DNA of 43,714 bases from Bacteroidales bacterium (GTDB lineage: Bacteria > Bacteroidota > Bacteroidia > Bacteroidales > F082): assembly GCA_017630195.1 (NCBI GenBank), contig JAGBVS010000146.1:1-43714 (forward strand), given 5' to 3'. The notes under the pieces were generated by a model that saw only the letters and a list, made by a program, of their open reading frames with translations, was not told the DNA's origin and made no database searches. Made by a program: the position numbers and the translations under genes. Positions 7,399 to 15,290 of the stretch are shown here, piece after piece. Numbering within the stretch: position 1 is the stretch's first letter; every line of letters starts with the position of its first letter.

Positions 7399-8778
7399 AT
7401 GCCGTTAATTAAATCTATATCGGGATTCCGTGGAACTATCGGTGGTAAGGCTGACAATGGTCTTACACCTATTGATATTGTAAAACTTACATCATCATTT
7501 ATATGTTTAATTCGTCGTTCTGGAGTTAGCCGTCCTCGTATCGTCGTTGGACGCGACGGCCGTCTTTCTGGAACAATGGTCAATCAGTTGGTTTGTGGCA
7601 ACTTACAAGCTATGGGAGCTGATGTAATTGACATCGGATTGAGCACAACACCTACCGTTGAAGTAGCTGTGACAGAAATGAAGGCTGACGGAGGCGTCAT
7701 CCTCACTGCAAGCCATAATCCAAAAGAATGGAACGCTCTCAAATTGTTGAACAACAAAGGCGAATTTATCTCTAAAGAAGATGGCGAATGGCTGCTCGAA
7801 AAAGCTGCTGCCGACGACTATGAATTTGCATATATCGATGAAATTGGAACTTATTCCGTCGAAAACGACTGGATTGAACGTCATGCCGATATGGTATGCA
7901 ATCTTCCTCTCGTAAACAAAGAAATTATAGCTAAAGCTAATCTTAAAGTTGTCGTTGATGCTGTCAATTCAACGGGCGGAATAGCAATTCCAATGTTGCT
8001 CAGAAAATTAGGTGTCGATAATATCGTTGAACTTAACTGCGAAGTTACTGGCAATTTTGCTCATAATCCAGAACCTCTCGCAGCTCATTTGGTTGAGACT
8101 TGCGCCAAGGTAAAAGAAAGCGGCGCCGACTTTGGCATTGTCGTTGACCCAGACGTTGACCGCCTCGCTTTCATTGATGAGAATGGCGAAATGTACGGAG
8201 AAGAATATACTCTCGTTACAATAGCATCTTACATCCTACAACATAAAAAAGGTAATACAGTTTCAAATCTTTCTTCAACAAGAGCTTTACGTGACGTGAC
8301 TCAACAATTTGGCGGTGAATATTTTGCAGCCGCTGTCGGTGAAGTCAATGTAGTAGAAAAAATGAAAGAAGTAAATGCTGTTATCGGCGGCGAAGGCAAT
8401 GGCGGCGTTATCTATCCTGAATTACATTATGGCCGCGACGCTCTCGTCGGTGTCGGACTTTTCCTCACTTATCTCTGCGAATCACAATGCACTTGCTCTG
8501 AATTGAAATCCAAGTTCCCATTGTATTACATGTCTAAGAACAAGATTCAGTTGGATGCTTCTACAAATGTTGACATGATTTTAGAGAAAATAGCCGATAA
8601 GTTTAAAAATGAAAAAGTCACAACTATCGATGGTGTGAAAATAGACTTTGAAGAAGGCTGGGTTCATCTTCGCAAATCAAACACAGAACCTATTATCAGA
8701 GTATATTCTGAAGGTAAGACAGAAGCTGAGGCAGAACGTCTTGCTCAAATCATGCTTGATGAAGCTAAGAATTTTTAA
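7399..8778 (+). CDS. glmM: Phosphoglucosamine mutase
   Basis: The 459-residue alpha-D-phosphohexomutase interconverts glucosamine 6-phosphate and glucosamine 1-phosphate, feeding UDP-GlcNAc synthesis for peptidoglycan and surface glycans. It shows the phosphoserine loop TASHNP (S105), the metal-binding DPDVDR motif (250-255), the sugar-binding GEGNGGV loop and the phosphate-binding RKSNTEPIIRVY near the C terminus. Bacteroidota GlmM proteins start MxLIKSISGxRGTIGG, which fits the ATG at 7399; the frame stays open further upstream but that part overlaps the promoter and the divergent gene. A phosphomannomutase/phosphoglucomutase role cannot be excluded from sequence, although SGFRGTIGG favours GlmM. 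Confidence 0.93.
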   Translation: MPLIKSISGFRGTIGGKADNGLTPIDIVKLTSSFICLIRRSGVSRPRIVVGRDGRLSGTMVNQLVCGNLQAMGADVIDIGLSTTPTVEVAVTEMKADGGVILTASHNPKEWNALKLLNNKGEFISKEDGEWLLEKAAADDYEFAYIDEIGTYSVENDWIERHADMVCNLPLVNKEIIAKANLKVVVDAVNSTGGIAIPMLLRKLGVDNIVELNCEVTGNFAHNPEPLAAHLVETCAKVKESGADFGIVVDPDVDRLAFIDENGEMYGEEYTLVTIASYILQHKKGNTVSNLSSTRALRDVTQQFGGEYFAAAVGEVNVVEKMKEVNAVIGGEGNGGVIYPELHYGRDALVGVGLFLTYLCESQCTCSELKSKFPLYYMSKNKIQLDASTNVDMILEKIADKFKNEKVTTIDGVKIDFEEGWVHLRKSNTEPIIRVYSEGKTEAEAERLAQIMLDEAKNF

Positions 8779-8802
8779 TCTGCTTATTGTTTTTTTTGTA
8801 AA

Positions 8803-9054
8803 ATGTCTAACAAGAGCAATAAAAAGAAAAGTCGCCGCAGGAATTACAAATACCATGCGGTGACTTTCAAACTGACATCAGGTCAATATAAATCGTTAAG
8901 AAATTATTGCAAGGCGAGGAAAACCACGCCAATAAAACTCATCAAGAAAAGCATTGAACGCTTCATTTCTCATTATGAATATGAAGTGCCTAAAGAATTG
9001 TACCTTACAGAAAACCAACTCGACCTCTTTGATATAGAAGAGTTTAATGGATAA
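8803..9054 (+). CDS. Small basic protein, possibly ribbon-helix-helix-like
   Basis: The 83-residue protein has a strongly basic N terminus (MSNKSNKKKSRRRNYKYH), then VTFKLTSGQYKSLRNYCKAR, a pattern of strand, helix and helix reminiscent of ribbon-helix-helix DNA-binding proteins, and an acidic C-terminal tail. I recall similar proteins in other Bacteroidales but know no function. It lies 24 bp after glmM on the same strand. A short heptad array (GACAAAA, GACTAAA at 9057-9070) follows its stop. Confidence 0.75.
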   Translation: MSNKSNKKKSRRRNYKYHAVTFKLTSGQYKSLRNYCKARKTTPIKLIKKSIERFISHYEYEVPKELYLTENQLDLFDIEEFNG

Positions 9055-9118
9055 TGACAAAAGACTAAAGGTTGCAAATTCTGAATCCCTCATGTCACTC
9101 TGCACCTATAAAACCTCA

Positions 9119-9730
9119 TCATCCTTTATTATACGGAATCCTATTTGCGATAGATCTTCCCAAGGTCACTTCGTCGGCATATTCCAAAGCATCACCAACG
9201 GAAATTCCTTTAGCTATCGTTGTTATAGTTCCCTTAAAATCTTTTAACACTCTCGACAGATAAAAATTCGTGGTGTCGCCTTCTATGGTAGCAGGCAATG
9301 CTAAAATTATTTCTGTTATATCTTCCTTGTTGACTCTTTCCAAAAGTTCGTTGATTCTTAAATCGTTGGGTGAAATTCCTTCTATCGGATTTATAATTCC
9401 TCCAAGAACGTGATACAATCCGTTGTAGGAACATGTACGTTCTATTGCAAGTACGTCTCTCATGTCTGCAACGACGCACAGAATATTTTCGTCGCGTTTA
9501 GGGCTGGAACAAATCGAGCATAAAGGTTCATCGCTTATGTTATAGCAGCGGCGACATAAAACTATGTTATTTCTCATGTCGTTCAATGACTTGCACAATT
9601 GTTCGGTCTTGGTTTTCTCTTCTCCTAACAAATGTAAAGCCAATCGTAAGGCTGTCTTTTTTCCTATGCCTGGTAATTTCGATAATTCATCAACTGCTTT
9701 TTCCAATAAAATGGAAGAATACTCTGCCAT
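9119..9730 (-). CDS. recR: Recombination mediator RecR
   Basis: The 203-residue product acts with RecF and RecO in loading RecA at gapped DNA. It has the N-terminal helix-hairpin-helix ([18 protein letters not shown]), the four-cysteine zinc finger ([16 protein letters not shown]) and the Toprim domain ([17 protein letters not shown]; Walker-like [12 protein letters not shown]). The start MAEYSS at 9730 is preferred over an upstream TTG because the -7 box TATCTTTG sits at 9756-9749, leaving only a short leader. It converges with the small basic protein gene. Confidence 0.96.
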   Translation of the reverse strand: MAEYSSILLEKAVDELSKLPGIGKKTALRLALHLLGEEKTKTEQLCKSLNDMRNNIVLCRRCYNISDEPLCSICSSPKRDENILCVVADMRDVLAIERTCSYNGLYHVLGGIINPIEGISPNDLRINELLERVNKEDITEIILALPATIEGDTTNFYLSRVLKDFKGTITTIAKGISVGDALEYADEVTLGRSIANRIPYNKG

Positions 9731-9748
9731 AGCTAACAACTTTTTCTG

Positions 9749-9784
9749 CAAAGATACGTTATTTCTTAAAACTTTTTAACTTTG
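9749..9784. promoter_or_regulatory. Divergent -7 boxes of recR and the MORN protein gene
   Basis: TATCTTTG on the minus strand at 9756-9749 serves recR (start 9730). TAACTTTG on the plus strand at 9777-9784 serves the MORN-repeat gene (start 9800). Both match TAnnTTTG; -33 boxes are weak. Confidence 0.6.
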
Positions 9785-9799
9785 CAAAAAAATCAAATC

Positions 9800-10495
9800 A
9801 TGAAAAAAATATCAACTTTATTAATTTTAACATTATCATTATTATTTGCTTTTTCATCAAGTAATATTTACGCCCAAAACGACATTAACAAGACAGATAA
9901 TCAAGGAAGAAGACAAGGCAAATGGATTGATTTCCATGAAAATGGAAGTATAAGATATACAGGAGAATTCAAAAACAACGAACCGGTAGGAGAGTTCCTT
10001 TACTATTCTGAAGACGGAACTTTATTTGCTAAAAACAAACACATTAAAAAGACTCATCTCTGCGAATCAGAAGTATATTCACCTAACGGCAACATCATTG
10101 CAAAAGGGAAATATTTAGATAAGAAAAAAACTGAGAAATGGGAGTATTTCAGTGAAAAAAACGGCGCTCTTATATTGATTGAAAATTATGAGAATGGCAA
10201 GCTCGATGGAAAAAGCATCGCATATTCTTCTGTTAATAATATTATCGTTGAAGAAACAGAATACGTTGACGGATTGAAAAACGGCGCTTATAACAAATAT
10301 TACGACAACGGAAAAATCATGGTAAAAGCCAATTATAAAAACGATATTCTTGACGGAGAATATGTTTTTTATTATCCTAATGGCGTTGTTAAAGAAGAAG
10401 GACTGTTTTCTGATGGGCAGAAGGTTGGCGAATGGAAAACCTACGATATGGAAGAAGGACTGCTCTCCGTTGATGTATATTCAGATTTTGAATAG
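9800..10495 (+). CDS. Secreted MORN-repeat (YwqK-like) protein
   Basis: The 231-residue product has a signal peptide (MKKISTLLILTLSLLFAFSSSNIYAQ) followed by about seven MORN_2-type repeats of the pattern GxRQGKWIDFHENGSIRYTGEF, ending with QKVGEWKTYD. Such arrays fold as stacked beta hairpins and are often annotated as YwqK-family antitoxins, but here the protein is exported, alone and without a toxin partner, so that name says little. Its role is unknown. The ATG at 9800 fits the -7 box 15 bp upstream. Confidence 0.85.
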   Translation: MKKISTLLILTLSLLFAFSSSNIYAQNDINKTDNQGRRQGKWIDFHENGSIRYTGEFKNNEPVGEFLYYSEDGTLFAKNKHIKKTHLCESEVYSPNGNIIAKGKYLDKKKTEKWEYFSEKNGALILIENYENGKLDGKSIAYSSVNNIIVEETEYVDGLKNGAYNKYYDNGKIMVKANYKNDILDGEYVFYYPNGVVKEEGLFSDGQKVGEWKTYDMEEGLLSVDVYSDFE

Positions 10496-10523
10496 ATTTT
10501 TTAAGATAACAAGTCCCTATACA

Positions 10524-11177
10524 TTAGGAACTTGTGTGATGTGTGGATATTATCTGTTTTACATCAGAGAGTCTTTCTATTATTCTGAGTCCAGTGGTTT
10601 TTAATCGTTGCTTTGACACGTGACCGCCACTATAAAGAATGCAATCGAAGCCGCATTGTTCAGCAACTTCCGCATCATGCAACGTGTCGCCAATCATAAC
10701 GCATTCAGATGGATTTAGGCCTAATGTCTCCACGACTTGTTTGCCTAACGAGACTTTCTCTCTTGCGTAATTATCTTTTATACCGAATATGCCATCAAAG
10801 TAATGTGTGATATTAGCATTGCCTATCATCAATTTCAGATTGTCATCTTTCATTGCAGATAATACAATTTGCCTATAATTGTTCTCCTTGAAAAAAGAGA
10901 GGACATCAATAACGTCAGGGAATAATTTTAAATCTGAGGCTTTTGCTGCATATAACTTAACGTATTGTTTTGCAGGAACTTCAAAAGGTTCTTTGGTAAA
11001 ATCAAAGCCTGCTTTTACATAGTAATCTTTTACAGGAAAACCAAAGATGTCTTTATATCTTTCAATGCTTAATAATGGAAGAGCTCTTTCTTCCAATAAA
11101 AAATTGACTGACTCTAACGACAGTTCAAGGTCGTCGAGCATAGTTCCGTTCCAGTCCCAAATTATAGTTTTATACAT
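10524..11177 (-). CDS. HAD-superfamily hydrolase with a DWNGT motif
   Basis: The 217-residue cytoplasmic protein has the HAD fold of phosphoglycolate phosphatase relatives. Motif I is IIWDWNGTMLDD, with the nucleophilic Asp but an Asn in place of the usual second Asp acid/base. Motif II is VLSAM (Ser), motif III includes the Lys of REKVSLGK, and motif IV is MIGDTLHDAEVA. The DWNGT variant is recurrent in Bacteroidota, so it is probably a subfamily trait. The substrate is unknown. Its ATG overlaps the TGA of the upstream TPR lipoprotein by one base (TGATG), which indicates translational coupling. Confidence 0.88.
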   Translation of the reverse strand: MYKTIIWDWNGTMLDDLELSLESVNFLLEERALPLLSIERYKDIFGFPVKDYYVKAGFDFTKEPFEVPAKQYVKLYAAKASDLKLFPDVIDVLSFFKENNYRQIVLSAMKDDNLKLMIGNANITHYFDGIFGIKDNYAREKVSLGKQVVETLGLNPSECVMIGDTLHDAEVAEQCGFDCILYSGGHVSKQRLKTTGLRIIERLSDVKQIISTHHTSS

Positions 11178-11587
11178 CAGCGGCAGTGTTTTGTATAGTC
11201 TTCCATATTAGGTCTGCCTTTGGCTTCAGCTATCTTGAAATAATAACAAGCCATGTCGTAATCGCTTATGCTTCTGTAATATAAGCCAATATTGAAATAA
11301 GCTTGTAGATAGTCAGGATTTAATTCTATGACTTTGAGATAGTCTTGTAAAGCTTCTTCTTTTTGGAAGATATTATATTTCGCGCATCCACGATGGAAGT
11401 AGGCTTCATGGTTTTCGGGGTTATATTTTATGGCTTGGTCAAAATATTCTATTGACTCTTCAAATTGGGAGCGATATAGATAATCGACGCCTTTATCACA
11501 TAAATTTCTTGATTTTTCAGGATTGTTGTTGCAACTTATCATGAATAAAACTAATCCTAATGTTATAATTTTAAATGCTTTTCTCAT
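11177..11587 (-). CDS. Small TPR lipoprotein
   Basis: The 136-residue product has a lipoprotein signal peptide ending LVLFMISC and three TPR units (VDYLYRSQFEESIEYFDQAI, AYFHRGCAKYNIFQKEEALQ, AYFNIGLYYRSISDYDMACY). It is predicted to be anchored in the periplasmic or outer membrane leaflet and to act as a protein-binding adaptor; the partner is unknown. It is coupled to the HAD hydrolase gene by a TGATG overlap. A -7 box, TATCTTTG, lies on the minus strand at 11611-11604. Confidence 0.88.
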   Translation of the reverse strand: MRKAFKIITLGLVLFMISCNNNPEKSRNLCDKGVDYLYRSQFEESIEYFDQAIKYNPENHEAYFHRGCAKYNIFQKEEALQDYLKVIELNPDYLQAYFNIGLYYRSISDYDMACYYFKIAEAKGRPNMEDYTKHCR

Positions 11588-11603
11588 ATTTATTTAATTT
11601 TTG

Positions 11604-11611
11604 CAAAGATA
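11604..11611 (-). promoter_or_regulatory. -7 box upstream of the TPR lipoprotein gene
   Basis: TATCTTTG on the minus strand, 17 bp before the ATG at 11587, matches the Bacteroidota -7 consensus exactly. Confidence 0.6.
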
Positions 11612-11623
11612 AAAAAAATGGCA

Positions 11624-11644
11624 AAAGTCTAAAGTTAAAAGTCT
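11624..11644. repeat. Heptad array, unit AAAGTCT
   Basis: Three units, AAAGTCT, AAAGTTA and AAAGTCT, lie about 20 bp beyond the stop codon of the DUF2279 gene and just upstream of the TPR lipoprotein promoter. Confidence 0.75.
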
Positions 11645-11664
11645 AATGTTTTTTTATTTTGTTT

Positions 11665-12630
11665 TTAAAAATAAAGCCAATATGCGCTAAATTTTCCTTG
11701 AGAGTCAATCATGACAGCCGGCATAGGAATCTTAATGAAACTCAACACTTTTAAGGTTGTTTTCAAGAATTTGTTCTCAACAGGGATTCTTGTTAAATCA
11801 ATATCTGGAGAAAGAACAAATTGTCGGGTTCGAGTAAATTCAGGTATTGTTTGACCGTTGTAACTACTTGCGTTATAGACAGCTCCTGTCATTCCGTCAG
11901 CGCTGTATCCTAATGCCAAATTCACCCATGATGGGAATTTCGAGTTTTCATCAAGGAATGACTTAATGTTACAAGAAACCCATATAGTTTGTCCGTTATA
12001 ATCTTTTAACATTTTTTCTGGTAGAGTGCTGCCAAGCAAATTGGGGCTATATTGAGGATATTGAGTGTGGTGATATGAATATTTCATTGATATTCTTTGT
12101 TCATGCCATAGAGCCTGTTGTCCCATGAACAAGCCTGTTCCCAAGGCATTGGCGACCATATCGCCCCACGAAAAGCCCCATCCTGACGACAAGCCATCAA
12201 AAATCTCCACGGTGCTAAGGAAGACAAATCCAACTGGGCCGCCATATAAATTTGCTTTTCTTTCATCACAACCGGCAAGACGAAGTGCTTCGTAACCAAG
12301 CATTCCCACATAATAAGAGGTCATGGAATGTCCCATTTTATCCATCTGTAGCCAGTTGTTATTGTCGTTATGTAAATGTAAAGGCTCCTGTTCATAATCG
12401 GCATACCATAAATAATAAAGCCCGCTCATTGTGCCTGCATAGATGGCAGCTTCAGCTCCCAAGACAATGCCAACATTTTTCTTAACATTCCTTAACGAAT
12501 CGCTTTGGATTGATATACTTTCTTGCGAAAACGTCGTCAAAGAGAAGAAGAGCAACAATGTCAAACTAAGTCTCTTAAACTTTGACTTTTGGAGTTTATT
12601 CCTGTTATATATTTTTTGCGAATTTATCAT
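11665..12630 (-). CDS. DUF2279 (YfiM-like) membrane-associated protein
   Basis: The 321-residue product has a signal peptide ending LLLFFSLTTFSQ. Its centre matches DUF2279: DKMGHSMTSYYVGMLGYEAL, then FVFLSTVEIFDGLSSGWGFS and GDMVANALGTGLFMGQQ. Conserved His and Asp residues and Gly-rich helices suggest an envelope-membrane protein, but no activity is established for the family. The C-terminal 130 residues (from about WVSCNIKSFLDE) look like beta strands and may sit in the outer membrane. It follows mltG by 50 bp on the same strand. Confidence 0.82.
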   Translation of the reverse strand: MINSQKIYNRNKLQKSKFKRLSLTLLLFFSLTTFSQESISIQSDSLRNVKKNVGIVLGAEAAIYAGTMSGLYYLWYADYEQEPLHLHNDNNNWLQMDKMGHSMTSYYVGMLGYEALRLAGCDERKANLYGGPVGFVFLSTVEIFDGLSSGWGFSWGDMVANALGTGLFMGQQALWHEQRISMKYSYHHTQYPQYSPNLLGSTLPEKMLKDYNGQTIWVSCNIKSFLDENSKFPSWVNLALGYSADGMTGAVYNASSYNGQTIPEFTRTRQFVLSPDIDLTRIPVENKFLKTTLKVLSFIKIPMPAVMIDSQGKFSAYWLYF

Positions 12631-12679
12631 TATTTCCTATGATGATCTTATTTTGAGACGTAGCTGTAACAATTACTTT

Positions 12680-13762
12680 CTATTTCCATATCTTCATTTT
12701 ATTCAACGCCTTTCTGTATTTCTCAGCATTTCTGTTGTGTTCGCTCATGTTTCTTGCGAATACATGATAACCAGAAAGGTCGTCTTTGGCGCAGAAATAA
12801 AAATACTTATGTTGTTCTGCATTTAAAACAGCATCGATGGCTGCTATTGAAGGAATGCAAATAGGTCCTGGAGGAAGTCCTATATATTTATAGGTATTGT
12901 AAGGAGATTCTATTTCTTTGTGAACATCTAAAACTCTTTTTATTTCGAAATCACCGAGGGCGAACACTAAAGTAGGGTCGGCCTGAAGCAGCCAGTTTTT
13001 GTTCAATCTGTTGATATAAACGCCGGCAATACGAGGCATTTCAGAAACTTTTGTAGTTTCTTTATCGACAATAGAAGCCAAAACGCTTACCTCTATAGGA
13101 TTCATTTTCAATGCTTCTGCTTTCTTTAATCTTTCCTCGTTCCAGAATTTCCTGTATTCATTAGTCATCTTATCAACAAATTCATCGGCATCGATGTTCC
13201 AATATAATTCGTAAGTATTAGGAATGAATAAAGCCGCTACGCTTTCTTCATCGAATCCCATTTCCTTGAGCGTCGAGTTTTCCTTGAGCGCCTTCAAAAA
13301 AGATAATGAATCCATTTCAAGTTGTTCGTCGATTCTTTCTGCCAACTGTTCAATAGTTCTTATATTATTAAAGGTGAACTTCACTGGAGTCTGGCTTCCG
13401 GAACGCAACATATTCAATAATTTATTGTTATTCATACCGTTGACAACAACATAATGTCCCGACTTGATGTATTTAGGATAATCGAGTTTCTTGGCGAGCC
13501 ATTCAAACGACTTGTGATTTATGATGATGTTATCGGAATAAAGCTTGTTCTTTACAGTCTCGAAATCATCATCGGAATATATGTATAAAGACACCTTTTC
13601 ATCATTGGCAATCATGACGTTAGGGAAGATGATAGCCTTATACATCTTAACAAAAAACAAAACAGATATTATGACGCAAACGCTTAGAGCTAAGAAAATA
13701 TAACGTTTGATTTTCTTCATTTTCTCGACTTGTTTCTTATGATATGTCTTGATAGTTTCCAT
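12680..13762 (-). CDS. mltG: Endolytic murein transglycosylase MltG
   Basis: The 360-residue protein cleaves nascent glycan strands and is thought to set their length. A short cytoplasmic N terminus is followed by one membrane helix (residues 21-38, YIFLALSVCVIISVLFFV), a LysM-like region and the YceG catalytic domain, with the catalytic Glu in ASIVDKETTK (E235) and the conserved LLQADPTLVFALG. The start METIK at 13762 shares one base with the stop of the GNAT gene (TAATG), so the two are coupled; a longer frame upstream lies inside that gene and was rejected. Confidence 0.95.
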   Translation of the reverse strand: METIKTYHKKQVEKMKKIKRYIFLALSVCVIISVLFFVKMYKAIIFPNVMIANDEKVSLYIYSDDDFETVKNKLYSDNIIINHKSFEWLAKKLDYPKYIKSGHYVVVNGMNNNKLLNMLRSGSQTPVKFTFNNIRTIEQLAERIDEQLEMDSLSFLKALKENSTLKEMGFDEESVAALFIPNTYELYWNIDADEFVDKMTNEYRKFWNEERLKKAEALKMNPIEVSVLASIVDKETTKVSEMPRIAGVYINRLNKNWLLQADPTLVFALGDFEIKRVLDVHKEIESPYNTYKYIGLPPGPICIPSIAAIDAVLNAEQHKYFYFCAKDDLSGYHVFARNMSEHNRNAEKYRKALNKMKIWK

Positions 13763-14286
13763 TAAAATTTTTCGTTGATAAGTTGAAACTCTAACTCGTC
13801 TATGAATCCATGCGGCGTTCTTATCCATTCTTTACGATAGCCGCATTGTTCGAAGCCGATTTTTTTGAAAAGATTTTGGCTGTCGGTATTAAGTACGTCG
13901 ATGAGACAATATATTTGTTTAAGCATAAGAATATCAAAGCAATATTCTACCATCAGTTTAAGAGCTTCGCTTGCGAAACCGAGTTTTCTATATTCTTTTT
14001 GCAACAATATTCCGATGCCTGCTCTTAGATGAATTGGGTCGAAATCGTAAATATCGATACAGCCTATTTCTGTATTGTCTTCTTTTTTCTCAATGATAAA
14101 ACGCATCTGTCGATTGGCGAACAGGTCGTTGTTGCCAAGCAGAAATTGTTCGATTTGATACAAAGAATAAGGGGTGTAGGTCTCGCTCACTCTCCATATT
14201 TCCTGATTGTTTTCCCACTGATAGATAAGGGCAGCGTCTTGAGGTTCAGCAGCTCTTATTATTAAGATTTCGTTTTGTGCAAACAT
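13762..14286 (-). CDS. GNAT-family N-acetyltransferase
   Basis: The 174-residue enzyme is of the RimJ/RimL-like GNAT class. It has the acetyl-CoA loop region IGILLQKEYRKLGFASEALK, the strand-helix LKQIYCLIDVLNTDSQNLF and the closing KKIGFEQCGYRKEW. The acceptor substrate is unknown. Its stop overlaps the mltG start, and a TATCTTTG box inside the last codons of dapF (14310-14303, minus) could drive both genes. Confidence 0.9.
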   Translation of the reverse strand: MFAQNEILIIRAAEPQDAALIYQWENNQEIWRVSETYTPYSLYQIEQFLLGNNDLFANRQMRFIIEKKEDNTEIGCIDIYDFDPIHLRAGIGILLQKEYRKLGFASEALKLMVEYCFDILMLKQIYCLIDVLNTDSQNLFKKIGFEQCGYRKEWIRTPHGFIDELEFQLINEKF

Positions 14287-14297
14287 TGATTTAAATT

Positions 14298-15101
14298 TTA
14301 TGCAAAGATAAACATTCCGTCAAAAACATGTGTTGCCGGACCTGTTAAAACTACGTTTTTAAAAGTATTGTTTTCTTTGTCGAAACGTACATTGAGTTTT
14401 GCGATCTGAGTGTGAATATCGATGTCGTCACCGCCGAACCAAAGTGATGCTGCCATTGCAGATGCTGTCACTCCTGTGCCGCAAGCTAAAGTCTCGTCTT
14501 CTACGCCTCTCTCGTATGTCCTAATGTGAATGTTTCCGTTATCATTCAAGAGAAAATCTACATTTACGCCATCGGAAGAAATATTTTTGTCATAACGTAT
14601 CTCGGCGCCTGCATTTTTGACATCCAAATCTTTAAGATTATTAACTTTTGTGACATAATGCGGAGAACCGGTGTCTATTAGGAGGGAGTTATCATCAAGT
14701 TTAAAGGACAAAATGTCACGCATCGACAGTTCAACAAGATATTCTCCAATGGAAATTTCAGCAACTTTTGCCTTATGAATTCCATCGACAGCTTCATAAA
14801 CGGCTTCATTTTTTATTATACCTTGTTGGTGTGCGAAAGCTGCGATGCAACGTCCTCCATTACCACAGAAAGTACTTTCCTTGCCATCACAATTATAATA
14901 TTTCATTCTAAAATCATGATTATCAGAAGGCATCAAAATTATAAGTCCGTCAGCGCCGATTCCGACACGTCTGTCACACATTTTAAATATTAATTCTTCC
15001 GACAATACTAATTCTTTTTTTATTGCGTTTATCATGATGAAATCGTTGCCGGCACCATGAAACTTGCTAAAATTAATGTAATGATTTTCAGATATATTCA
15101 T
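14298..15101 (-). CDS. dapF: Diaminopimelate epimerase
   Basis: The 267-residue enzyme converts LL- to meso-diaminopimelate for lysine and peptidoglycan synthesis. It has both catalytic cysteines, C79 in TFCGNGGRC and C207 in ETLACGTGVTAS, and the FHGAGNDFI N-terminal motif. The meso-DAP it makes goes into the peptidoglycan whose glycan strands MltG cuts, which gives the neighbourhood a cell-wall theme. The last codons (encoding FIFA) contain a promoter-like TATCTTTG for the next genes. No clear -7 box was found upstream. Confidence 0.96.
   Translation of the reverse strand: MNISENHYINFSKFHGAGNDFIMINAIKKELVLSEELIFKMCDRRVGIGADGLIILMPSDNHDFRMKYYNCDGKESTFCGNGGRCIAAFAHQQGIIKNEAVYEAVDGIHKAKVAEISIGEYLVELSMRDILSFKLDDNSLLIDTGSPHYVTKVNNLKDLDVKNAGAEIRYDKNISSDGVNVDFLLNDNGNIHIRTYERGVEDETLACGTGVTASAMAASLWFGGDDIDIHTQIAKLNVRFDKENNTFKNVVLTGPATHVFDGMFIFA
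14303..14310 (-). promoter_or_regulatory. -7 box inside the dapF 3' end, for GNAT-mltG
   Basis: TATCTTTG on the minus strand is formed by the codons ATC TTT G of the dapF C terminus and lies 17 bp before the GNAT start at 14286. Confidence 0.5.
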
Positions 15102-15194
15102 AAAATAATTTTGTTTTAAAACTAAAAAAGTTTTGGCAGGAATTTTGAACGTAAAAATAGTAAAAAAATTAAAAGCAAACCAATATCGAAAAAA

Positions 15195-15265
15195 GAATCT
15201 TTACACTAAAAAAGATTCGGGATGGCGTCTCCCGAGGAGAGTTTTAAGAGAGTGTATGACGTCAT
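15195..15265 (+). promoter_or_regulatory. Dyad-rich leader region of htrA
   Basis: Three dyads lie in the 190-bp gap before htrA. GAATCTTT (15195-15202) pairs perfectly with AAAGATTC (15211-15218). TCTCC-CGA-GGAGA lies around 15229-15241. ATGACGTCAT at 15256-15265 is a perfect 10-bp palindrome. No TAnnTTTG box was found. A regulator site or structured leader for stress control is possible but not shown. Confidence 0.45.
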
Positions 15266-15290
15266 TTATTAACTAACTAATTTTTAAAAC

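Noticed and set aside
9800-10495. Toxin-antitoxin role for the YwqK-like protein
   Set aside because: It has a signal peptide and no toxin partner, so the common database name is not supported here.
15102-15290. Additional small gene between dapF and htrA
   Set aside because: No frame of useful length with a start is present; the stretch holds dyads only.
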